Source: Clostridium pasteurianum (GTDB taxonomy: Bacteria; Bacillota; Clostridia; Clostridiales; Clostridiaceae). From it: a stretch of DNA of 64,000 nucleotides. The DNA lies in the NCBI RefSeq assembly GCF_001705235.1, contig NZ_MCGV01000001.1, positions 2,790,001 through 2,854,000 on the forward strand, given 5' to 3'. The notes under the pieces are model-generated. The model did no database searches and had not been told where the DNA came from. It worked only from the letters and a program-made list of their open reading frames with translations. A program made the position numbers and the translations under genes. Positions 57,971 through 64,000 of this stretch are shown here, piece after piece; within the stretch, counting starts at the first letter, position 1; each line of letters opens with the position of its first letter.

Positions 57971-58294
57971 AAATAATATTATTTTGGGAACATTAAATAA
58001 AACTGATAAGACTTATCATAACAGGGGTTTGGGTCTTTAGACCCATTATCCTTCTTTATAAAATACAGGCTATCTTAATGTTTACGATTGAATTTTGGAT
58101 TTGTTAATCAAAAAATTCAATTAGGTATTACATAATTAAGAGTGCTTATATTAGGTTAAGAAGGATAATGGGCAAAGCCCAAACCCCTGTTATGATAATG
58201 CTCAGACAAATTAAAATTTCTAAGTCTTTTCACTATTTGGGGCAAAGTCTTATTGAGCTTTATTTAAATTGTTCACAAAACACTATTATTTTCA
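57968..58294. repeat. MITE-like inverted repeat, long copy with nested palindrome
   Basis: 327 bp bounded by imperfect inverted repeats of about 37 bp; each starts TGAAAATAATA on its own strand and shares the GAACA-TTAAATAAA core with the copy at 33945-34042. It begins on the trpA stop codon. A second, stronger inverted repeat is nested inside (58013-58198). No transposase is encoded; a short reading frame across the right half is not credible. Confidence 0.8.
58013..58198. repeat. Nested inverted repeat inside the long element
   Basis: Left arm 58013-58056 and right arm 58158-58198 are complementary over two perfect blocks (TTATCATAACAGGGGTTTGG plus one G, and CCCATTATCCTTCTT). The join differs: GGGTCtttaGACCC on the left and GGGCaaaGCCC on the right, each a mini palindrome. 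A cruciform or long RNA hairpin is expected. The centre is about 100 bp of AT-rich sequence. Confidence 0.85.
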
Positions 58295-58299
58295 TTGGG

Positions 58300-58470
58300 G
58301 TAAAGGCAAGGAGGAAAGGCATCCATAACCTTTTGCCGAAGGTGAAACCCTGTACCTGCTGAAGGGCGAAGCGATGTCAAGCGCCACACACCTCAGTGTC
58401 AGCTGACCACAAACTTTTTAGCGGTGTATTTTTCCGCTAACTCCCCCCGACTTACTTCGCAATATTTATA
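58300..58470. mobile_element. GC-richer non-coding remnant, possibly the right end of an IS200/IS605-type element
   Basis: This stretch is clearly richer in G and C than its surroundings and has no credible gene. It holds several short stems and ends in a perfect hairpin TTAGCGG/CCGCTAA (about 58418-58441) followed by CTCCCCCCGACTTAC, which resembles subterminal hairpins and right ends of IS200/IS605 elements and their guide RNAs. This is inference from general appearance only. Confidence 0.3.
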
Positions 58471-58562
58471 AACTGAGAATTATTAATTTTAATTCTACAA
58501 CCCCCAAATTTGTAGTCTTATATGTTATAATCTTCTTTAGAATAATTTAGGGAGATGCTTTA

Positions 58563-58997
58563 ATGGATTTTAATAGTTTAGATAAAAAGTTCACTGAAAA
58601 TAGAGCTAGACAGCTTAACCCACTGGTTTTGGCATTTGTAGGAGATGCTGTTTATGAGAATTTTGTAAGAATATACTTAACAGATAAATATGATACTATG
58701 ACAGTAAATAAACTTCATATAAAAGCAATTGAATTTGTAAAGGCTCATGCACAAAGCGAATTTATGAAAAAAATTTATGATGATTTGAATGAAGATGAGA
58801 AATATATATATAAAAGGGGAAGAAATGCAAAATCAGGGACTTCACCAAAGAATGCTGATATATGTGAATATAGGACGGCGACTGGCTTTGAAGCTCTAAT
58901 AGGATACCTTTATATAACAGATAAAATGGAAAGAGTTAATTTTATACTTGAAAAGATAGTAGATATAAAAGAACAGCAAGATAAAATTGGAAGGTGA
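58563..58997 (+). CDS. mrnC: Mini-ribonuclease III
   Basis: RNase III-like enzyme lacking the double-stranded RNA-binding domain, processing the 3' end of 23S rRNA precursor in Bacillus. LNPLVLAFVGDAVYENFVR near residue 20 and TATGFEALIGYLYI near 108 carry the catalytic acidic residues. 144 aa. ATG 58563 follows TAGGGAG. It is linked to a thyX-like gene (4 bp gap), then rlmB and yacP, an RNA-related run common in Firmicutes. Confidence 0.94.
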   Translation: MDFNSLDKKFTENRARQLNPLVLAFVGDAVYENFVRIYLTDKYDTMTVNKLHIKAIEFVKAHAQSEFMKKIYDDLNEDEKYIYKRGRNAKSGTSPKNADICEYRTATGFEALIGYLYITDKMERVNFILEKIVDIKEQQDKIGR

Positions 58998-59001
58998 AAA
59001 A

Positions 59002-60321
59002 ATGAATATAACTAATTTTGAACAAGTGGGACTAGATAAAGTTGGAGAAATATTAAGTAAAGAACAAGCTAAAAATATAAATGAAAGCGATCTTAGAGAA
59101 ATTTTAAAATATTCAAATGTATCTTTTGTTTTAGAGGGTATTAATAGACTTCAAAGCACTCTAATATGTGAGCTTAAGGCTTCATATGTTCAGCAGAGTC
59201 AAAGATATGTAACTCTTAAGGAGGATAATTTTATTATTCCTGAGCTTGAAGAGAATGATGAATTAAAGGCAAAGGGATTGTTTAGGCAAGCTTTTGAACT
59301 TTATGAGAACATGTCACGTCTTAAGGAAGGGGAATTTAAGGGAAGACCTAAGGCGGAAAATTATTTGTATGGTATACCTATTGAAGATGCTAGATATATA
59401 CTTCCTTTAGCTTGCAAAACTAATATAAGTGTGACTATGAATGGTGAGAAACTTATTGATTTATTTTATTTAATTAATGATGATAGATATTCTGAAATTT
59501 TTGGAGAAGTTAAAGCGCTCCTTTTGAGCAAATTACCAGAAAGACTATCATGCTTTATGGATAAGATGAAAAAACAGTATAATATCAATTTTATTAAAGA
59601 TTTTTATGAAGAGTACTTTAATAAAATAAATGAATGTGATAATATGATTTTACTTAATTCATTTAAGGATTTAAACCTTAAGGTAGGACTGGGAGCCATA
59701 ACGAGCACTCATGCAAAAACACCTTCGGAAGTTATGGAAAATTGGGCAGAGGAAGCTGATGAAAAAGCAAAGGGTGTGACAAAAAGAGTTCTTGGATACG
59801 GGCACGAAAGTATTGCTGAGCAGGCAAGGACGACTTTTGGTATGATGTGCAGCATGGTTACATATCATCAGCAGATTAGACATAGATTGTCCCAAAATCA
59901 CCGTGAAGAATTATGCGGCATGATAAAGGATAAAGGCAGAAAAGCAGTAGTTCCACAGACTATTAAAAATTCTAAGTTCTATGAAAGTTTTGTAAGTTTA
60001 GTGCATGAATTTAAAGAGTTTAGAAGTTACATACTAAAGAAATATGGAGAAGATAAGGCTCTAAATTTTTTACTTAATTGTGATCAAATAAAATTAATAA
60101 TATCAACTAATGCCAGGATAGATAGTCAGATGTTATCAGATAGAATATGTTTAAATGCACAGTGGGAAATAAGGGAATTATCAACTAAGAAACTAAATAT
60201 ACTTAGGGAAATGTCTGAAGTATTATATGTAAAAGCACTTCCGCCTTGTGTTTATGGAAAGTGCAAAGAAGGAAAGTTTACCTGTGGAAAGCAGCTAGCT
60301 ATGAAGGAAAAATTTGCTTAA
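59002..60321 (+). CDS. ThyX-like FAD-dependent thymidylate synthase, tandem-domain form
   Basis: 439 aa, about twice a normal ThyX. The first half has LICELKASYVQQSQRYV near 53, matching the end (S-x-R-Y) of the ThyX motif. The second half has YHQQIRHRLSQNHREEL near 288, matching its start (RHR-x-x-S) but lacking S-x-R-Y. Each domain thus keeps only part of the RHRx7S signature. It may work as a pseudo-symmetric thymidylate synthase or have another flavin function. ATG 59002 follows GAAGGTG. Confidence 0.75.
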   Translation: MNITNFEQVGLDKVGEILSKEQAKNINESDLREILKYSNVSFVLEGINRLQSTLICELKASYVQQSQRYVTLKEDNFIIPELEENDELKAKGLFRQAFELYENMSRLKEGEFKGRPKAENYLYGIPIEDARYILPLACKTNISVTMNGEKLIDLFYLINDDRYSEIFGEVKALLLSKLPERLSCFMDKMKKQYNINFIKDFYEEYFNKINECDNMILLNSFKDLNLKVGLGAITSTHAKTPSEVMENWAEEADEKAKGVTKRVLGYGHESIAEQARTTFGMMCSMVTYHQQIRHRLSQNHREELCGMIKDKGRKAVVPQTIKNSKFYESFVSLVHEFKEFRSYILKKYGEDKALNFLLNCDQIKLIISTNARIDSQMLSDRICLNAQWEIRELSTKKLNILREMSEVLYVKALPPCVYGKCKEGKFTCGKQLAMKEKFA

Positions 60322-60338
60322 AAATATATGGAGGAAAT

Positions 60339-61091
60339 ATGGATAATAGAGAAGATTTAATAGAAGGTAGAAATGCTGTAATAGAGGCTTTAAAATCAGA
60401 TTCAACTATAGAGCAAATACTTGTAGCAAAAGGTAAAAATGAAGGCTCTATAAATGTAGTACTTGCAAAAGCACGAGAAAAGAAAATACCAGTAAAATAT
60501 GTTGATAGAAAAAAACTTGATAGTATGTCAAATGGAGATGCACATCAGGGTGTAATAGCTATATCAACCCCATATAGTTATTGTGATGTGGATGATATTA
60601 TTTCAAGTGCTAGAGATAAAAATGAAGATCCTTTTATACTTATTTTAGATCAAATAGAAGATCCACATAATTTAGGTTCTATAATAAGGACAGCAGAAGT
60701 GTCTGGTGTTCATGGAATTATAATACCTAAGAGAAGAAATGTAGGAGTAACCCCAACTGTATATAAAACATCCGCTGGTGCAGTTAAATATGTTAAAATT
60801 GCAAAAGTAAGCAACATAAATTCTGTTATAGATAAACTTAAAAAAGATGGAATATGGATATATGGTGCTGAAATTGATGGAAAGGATTACTGCTTTAACC
60901 AAGACATGACTGGAGCCTGCGCACTTGTAATAGGTAGTGAGGGAAAGGGAATATCAAAGCTCACTAAGGAAAAGTGTGATATACTTGTTAAAATACCTAT
61001 GATAGGTAAAGTGAATTCACTTAATGCATCTGTAGCAGCAGGCATTGTTATGTATGAGGTATTGAAGCAGAGAATGACAAAACGAGGATAG
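60339..61091 (+). CDS. rlmB: 23S rRNA 2'-O-ribose methyltransferase, TrmH/RlmB family
   Basis: SPOUT methyltransferase that modifies 23S rRNA (G2251-type position). The N-terminal RNA substrate domain (IEGRNAVIEALKS) is followed by LDQIEDPHNLGSIIRTAEV near 103, VIGSEGKGIS near 198, and the knotted SAM site KIPMIGKVNSLNASVAAGI near 222. 250 aa. ATG 60339 follows TGGAGG; frame extensions upstream run into the preceding gene. 4 bp before the NYN gene. Confidence 0.92.
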   Translation: MDNREDLIEGRNAVIEALKSDSTIEQILVAKGKNEGSINVVLAKAREKKIPVKYVDRKKLDSMSNGDAHQGVIAISTPYSYCDVDDIISSARDKNEDPFILILDQIEDPHNLGSIIRTAEVSGVHGIIIPKRRNVGVTPTVYKTSAGAVKYVKIAKVSNINSVIDKLKKDGIWIYGAEIDGKDYCFNQDMTGACALVIGSEGKGISKLTKEKCDILVKIPMIGKVNSLNASVAAGIVMYEVLKQRMTKRG

Positions 61092-61095
61092 AGTA

Positions 61096-61614
61096 TTGAA
61101 GACTATTTTTGTAGATGGATATAACGTTATAAATAGTTGGGGAGAACTTAATAGTATAAAAGATGATATTAGCCTTGAAAGTTCAAGAGAAAGATTAATT
61201 GAAATATTGGTGGAATATGGTGAGTTTATGAATTGCAAGATTATACTTGTTTTTGATGCACATCATATTCCTGGAAATACTGGTGAAACAATAAAGTTAC
61301 ATGACAAATTTAGTATCGTGTATACAAAAGAATCAGAGACTGCGGATAGTTTTATCGAAAGATATGTAAATAAAATTGGGAGAAAATCTGAAGTTTGCGT
61401 GGTTACATCCGATAATTTAGAACAGCAGGTTATTTTTCAAAGAGGTTCTACAAGAATGTCTTCTCTTGAATTTTACAAAGATGTAAAACGAATTCAGGAA
61501 AAAATAAGTAGAAAAGCTGAAAAAATTAGTATGGAAAAGAAATATAACCGTGTGGAAGATAGAATTGATAAAAATATATTGGAAAAATTAGATAAAATAA
61601 GGAAAAATCTTTAA
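61096..61614 (+). CDS. NYN-domain ribonuclease, YacP/Rae1 family
   Basis: Predicted endoribonuclease, 172 aa; the Bacillus homologue Rae1 cleaves mRNA in the ribosomal A site. FVDGYNVINSW near residue 5, LVFDAHH near 52, ETADSFIERYV near 78 and VVTSDNLEQQ near 97 carry the four conserved acidic residues of PIN-like NYN domains. The start is TTG 61096 behind AGGATAGAG. The C-terminal third is a charged helix. Confidence 0.9.
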   Translation: MKTIFVDGYNVINSWGELNSIKDDISLESSRERLIEILVEYGEFMNCKIILVFDAHHIPGNTGETIKLHDKFSIVYTKESETADSFIERYVNKIGRKSEVCVVTSDNLEQQVIFQRGSTRMSSLEFYKDVKRIQEKISRKAEKISMEKKYNRVEDRIDKNILEKLDKIRKNL

Positions 61615-61621
61615 ACACGTA

Positions 61622-61651
61622 TTGACTTGAAAAATATTACTATTGTATAAT
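61622..61651 (+). promoter_or_regulatory. Promoter of sigH
   Basis: TTGACT at 61622-61627, an 18-bp spacer, TATAAT at 61646-61651, 33 bp before the GTG start. Confidence 0.75.
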
Positions 61652-61684
61652 TGTCGTATGGGTGTTACCATGGGGGGGATATTA

Positions 61685-62332
61685 GTGAATAACGAGGTTG
61701 CTTATAATCAAGAAGTGAATTTAGAAGATAAATTAGATGAAGAAATAGTAATGATGGCAAAACTTGGTGACGAAAAATCTCAAGAATATTTGATTAATAA
61801 GTACTATAATTTTGTAAAAGCCAAAGCAAAATCATATTTTTTGATAGGTGCAGATAAAGAAGATATATGCCAAGAAGGTATGATAGGCTTATATAAAGCA
61901 ATAAGAGATTTTAAACCCAATAAATTATCCTCTTTTAAAGCCTTTGCAGAACTTTGCATAACTAGACAGATTATTACAGCAATAAAGACTGCAACTAGAC
62001 AAAAGCATATACCACTTAATACATATATTTCTTTGAACAAGCCTCTCTATGATGAAGATTCAGATAGGACATTATTCGATGTAGTATCGGGTGCTGAGGT
62101 ATCTGATCCAGAGGAACTTATTATAAGCAAGGAAGAGGTTAAAAAGATAAAGAAAAGTATGCTTAAAGTGCTTTCGGGTTTAGAAATAGAGGTTTTAGAG
62201 TCATATTTGGAAGGTAAATCTTATCAAGAGATTGCTAAAGAATTGGACAGGTGTTCTAAATCAATTGACAATGCACTTCAAAGAGTTAAAAGAAAATTAG
62301 AAAAATGCTTGGAAAAAAATAAAATATATTGA
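61685..62332 (+). CDS. sigH: RNA polymerase sigma factor SigH (Spo0H)
   Basis: Sigma-70 family factor directing transition-phase and early sporulation genes. Region 2 (LINKYYNFVKAKAKSYFLIG, then DICQEGMIGLYKAIRDF near 58-75) and region 4 (SGLEIEVLESYLEGKSYQEI near 163) are clear. GTG 61685 follows GGGGGGAT; the ATG at 61670 lies just before that site and is less likely. 215 aa. Its stop lies within the -35 box of the tRNA promoter. Confidence 0.93.
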   Translation: MNNEVAYNQEVNLEDKLDEEIVMMAKLGDEKSQEYLINKYYNFVKAKAKSYFLIGADKEDICQEGMIGLYKAIRDFKPNKLSSFKAFAELCITRQIITAIKTATRQKHIPLNTYISLNKPLYDEDSDRTLFDVVSGAEVSDPEELIISKEEVKKIKKSMLKVLSGLEIEVLESYLEGKSYQEIAKELDRCSKSIDNALQRVKRKLEKCLEKNKIY

Positions 62333-62357
62333 CAAAGAAAATTCTTGATAGTAAAAT
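62329..62357 (+). promoter_or_regulatory. Promoter of the tRNA-Gly/tRNA-Thr unit
   Basis: TTGACA at 62329-62334, a 17-bp spacer, TAAAAT at 62352-62357. The -35 box contains the sigH stop codon (TGA 62330-62332). Confidence 0.82.
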
Positions 62358-62399
62358 AAGTAATTGGTATACAACTAATAGGATTTAGCATTATAATAT

Positions 62400-62474
62400 G
62401 CGGGAATAGCTCAGTGGTAGAGTACTAGCTTCCCAAGCTGGGTGCCGCGGGTTCGAGTCCCGTTTCCCGCTCCA
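62400..62474 (+). tRNA. tRNA-Gly (anticodon CCC)
   Basis: Full cloverleaf with encoded CCA. Acceptor GCGGGAA/TTCCCGC, D loop AGCTCAGTGGTAGAG, anticodon stem CTAGC/GCTGG around loop TTCCCAA, T arm GCGGGTTCGAGTCCCGT. The anticodon CCC reads GGG. Confidence 0.95.
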
Positions 62475-62480
62475 TTAGTT

Positions 62481-62556
62481 GCCCATGTGGCTCAGTAGGT
62501 AGAGCGTCACCTTGGTAAGGTGGAGGTCGCCAGTTCAAATCTGGTCGTGGGCTCCA
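62481..62556 (+). tRNA. tRNA-Thr (anticodon GGT)
   Basis: Full cloverleaf with encoded CCA, 6 bp after tRNA-Gly. Acceptor GCCCATG/CGTGGGC, anticodon stem TCACC/GGTGG around loop TTGGTAA, T arm CCAGTTCAAATCTGG. The anticodon GGT reads ACC and ACT. Confidence 0.95.
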
Positions 62557-62569
62557 GAAAACTTTATTA

Positions 62570-62672
62570 TATAGAACACACCAGGAACAGTTTACATGAA
62601 GAAGCTAAGTCTTATCATGTTTTGTCCATAATGTATGCATAATTAAAATTTATGAATATATGGTGTTCTATA
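62570..62672 (+). other. Structured stretch between tRNA-Thr and tuf
   Basis: TATAGAACACACCA (62570-62583) can pair with TGGTGTTCTATA (62661-62672) allowing a 2-nt bulge, enclosing an ACATGA/TCATGT hairpin. It may be a 3' processing or termination structure for the tRNAs, or part of a tuf leader. No clear tuf promoter boxes were identified in this gap. Confidence 0.4.
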
Positions 62673-62757
62673 GCAAATACTTTAAATACATTACTAATTG
62701 TTGTGTAATGCAATAAAATATTAATTGTTTACAATCAGTATTAAGGAGGAACCATTA

Positions 62758-63951
62758 ATGGCAAAGGAAAAATTTGAAAGAACGAAACCACATGTAAACA
62801 TAGGAACAATAGGACACGTAGATCATGGTAAGACAACATTGACAGCAGCAATAACAACAATTTTATCAAAAGAAGGAAAAGCAAAAGCCTTCAAATATGA
62901 TGAAATAGATAAGGCACCAGAAGAAAAAGAAAGAGGAATAACAATCAACACATCACATGTTGAGTATGAGACAGATAATAGACATTATGCGCATGTAGAC
63001 TGTCCAGGACATGCTGATTATGTAAAGAACATGATCACAGGAGCAGCACAGATGGATGGAGCAATACTAGTAGTAAGTGCAGCAGATGGCCCAATGCCAC
63101 AGACAAGAGAACATATATTACTAGCATCAAGAGTTGGAGTACAATATATAGTAGTATTCTTAAATAAAGCAGATCAGGTAGATGATCCAGAATTAATCGA
63201 CCTAGTAGAGATGGAAGTAAGAGAATTATTAAATGAATATGGATTCCCAGGGGATGATACACCAATCGTCGTAGGAAGTGCATTAAAGGCATTACAGAAT
63301 CCAGATGATGAAGAAGCAACAAAACCAGTAAGAGATTTAATGAAAGCAGTAGATGAATACATTCCAACACCAGATAGACCAACAGATAAACCATTCTTAA
63401 TGCCAATAGAAGATGTATTCACAATAACAGGAAGAGGAACAGTAGCAACAGGAAGAGTTGAAACTGGAACATTAAAAGTAGGAGACGAAGTAGAAATCGT
63501 CGGAATGAAAGATGAAATAACAAAGGTAGTAGTAACCGGAGTTGAAATGTTCAGAAAGACACTTGATAGTGCATTAGCAGGAGATAACATCGGAGCATTA
63601 TTAAGAGGAGTACAGAGAGAAGACATCGAAAGAGGTCAGGTACTAGCAAAACCAGGATCAATAACACCACATCATAAATTTGTAGGTCAGGTATATGTAT
63701 TAAAGAAAGAAGAAGGCGGAAGACATACACCATTCTTTAATGGATATAGACCACAGTTCTACTTCAGAACAACAGATGTAACAGGAACAATCCAGTTACC
63801 AGAAGGAGTAGAAATGGTAATGCCAGGAGACCATATAGATATGACAGTAGAATTAATAACAAAAGTAGCAATGAACGAGAACTTAAGATTCGCAATAAGA
63901 GAAGGCGGAAGAACAGTTGGTTCAGGAGTTGTTACTAGCATTATAGAATAA
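62758..63951 (+). CDS. tuf: Elongation factor Tu
   Basis: GTPase that brings aminoacyl-tRNA to the ribosome. G1 GHVDHGKT near 18-25, G2 [14 protein letters not shown] near 58, G3 DCPGH near 80, G4 NKAD near 135 and G5 GSALKAL near 173 are intact, followed by beta-barrel domains 2 and 3; 397 aa. ATG 62758 follows AAGGAGG. Codon use is far more restricted than in neighbours (GGA, ACA, CCA, GTA), typical of a very highly expressed gene. The remaining 49 bases of the window contain no gene. Confidence 0.98.
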   Translation: MAKEKFERTKPHVNIGTIGHVDHGKTTLTAAITTILSKEGKAKAFKYDEIDKAPEEKERGITINTSHVEYETDNRHYAHVDCPGHADYVKNMITGAAQMDGAILVVSAADGPMPQTREHILLASRVGVQYIVVFLNKADQVDDPELIDLVEMEVRELLNEYGFPGDDTPIVVGSALKALQNPDDEEATKPVRDLMKAVDEYIPTPDRPTDKPFLMPIEDVFTITGRGTVATGRVETGTLKVGDEVEIVGMKDEITKVVVTGVEMFRKTLDSALAGDNIGALLRGVQREDIERGQVLAKPGSITPHHKFVGQVYVLKKEEGGRHTPFFNGYRPQFYFRTTDVTGTIQLPEGVEMVMPGDHIDMTVELITKVAMNENLRFAIREGGRTVGSGVVTSIIE

Positions 63952-64000
63952 TTTGCTTAAGATATAATGATATTATATTGAAGCATAACATTATATAAAA

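Noticed and set aside
58168-58362. 64-codon open frame starting in the right arm of the nested palindrome
   Set aside because: It spans repeat arm, repeat end and GC-rich remnant, with no ribosome binding site or motif.
63035-63626. Two long reverse-strand open frames inside tuf
   Set aside because: They arise from the highly restricted codon use of tuf. They are very rich in Leu/Ser/Thr, lack ribosome binding sites, and overlap an unmistakable EF-Tu gene.
1-64000. CRISPR arrays, rRNA genes, prophage or intact transposase genes
   Set aside because: No regularly spaced repeats, rRNA-like sequence, phage genes or transposase frames were seen; repeats are limited to the short palindromic elements listed.

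Overview
The window looks like a chromosomal segment of a low-GC, Gram-positive anaerobe of the genus Clostridium (sensu stricto, near C. acetobutylicum). The reasons are very AT-rich DNA, strong AGGAGG-type ribosome binding sites with frequent TTG and GTG starts, four T-box leaders, the ctsR-mcsA-mcsB-clpC-radA-disA order, and the ispD-proS-cysS and mrnC-thyX-rlmB-yacP-sigH-tRNA-tuf blocks. The species cannot be fixed from sequence reading alone.

Layout. 0.1-15.1 kb is housekeeping: a small unknown gene and glucokinase; the CtsR-controlled protein quality-control operon running into radA and disA; a lone reverse-strand gene of unknown function; a PIN/TRAM membrane protein and ispD; two palindromic repeats; and a proline T-box ahead of proS and cysS. 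15.3-24.8 kb makes branched-chain amino acids. ilvN has its own promoter, and cimA-leuC-leuD-leuB-ilvD-ilvB forms an operon using the citramalate route to isoleucine. Between ilvN and cimA lies an apparently intact T-box leader pointing the other way, towards the 3' end of ilvN, with no gene behind it. A shortened T-box precedes cimA.

24.8-33.9 kb is a complete lactate racemase system. It has larA and a larD-like channel (reverse), a Crp/Fnr-type larR-like regulator, larE with a DUF3842 gene (reverse), and an ECF-type nickel importer followed by larC and larB (forward). LarB, LarC and LarE make the nickel-pincer cofactor of LarA, and the importer supplies the nickel. 33.9-36.2 kb has an Nramp manganese/iron transporter divergent from a DtxR/MntR-type regulator. 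36.4-37.9 kb has an amino acid permease.

38.3-51.2 kb is the most unusual part: one same-strand cluster headed by an RpiR-type regulator. It encodes an M20 N-acyl/carbamoyl amino acid hydrolase, a HutF-like amidohydrolase, both aconitase X subunits, a 2-hydroxyacid dehydrogenase, an SsuABC-type transporter interleaved with urocanase and imidazolonepropionase, and HutD. No histidine ammonia-lyase (HutH) and no HutG are present. My reading is a urocanate-type catabolic operon fed by import, with HutF-like plus M20 enzymes replacing HutG, and with AcnX and the dehydrogenase acting on an unidentified substrate.

51.2-58.0 kb is a Trp T-box followed by trpEGDCFBA. 58.0-58.5 kb is a nested inverted-repeat element plus a relatively GC-rich remnant. 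58.6-64 kb returns to housekeeping genes, two tRNAs (Gly-CCC, Thr-GGT) and tuf. No rRNA, CRISPR array, prophage or intact transposase gene was seen.
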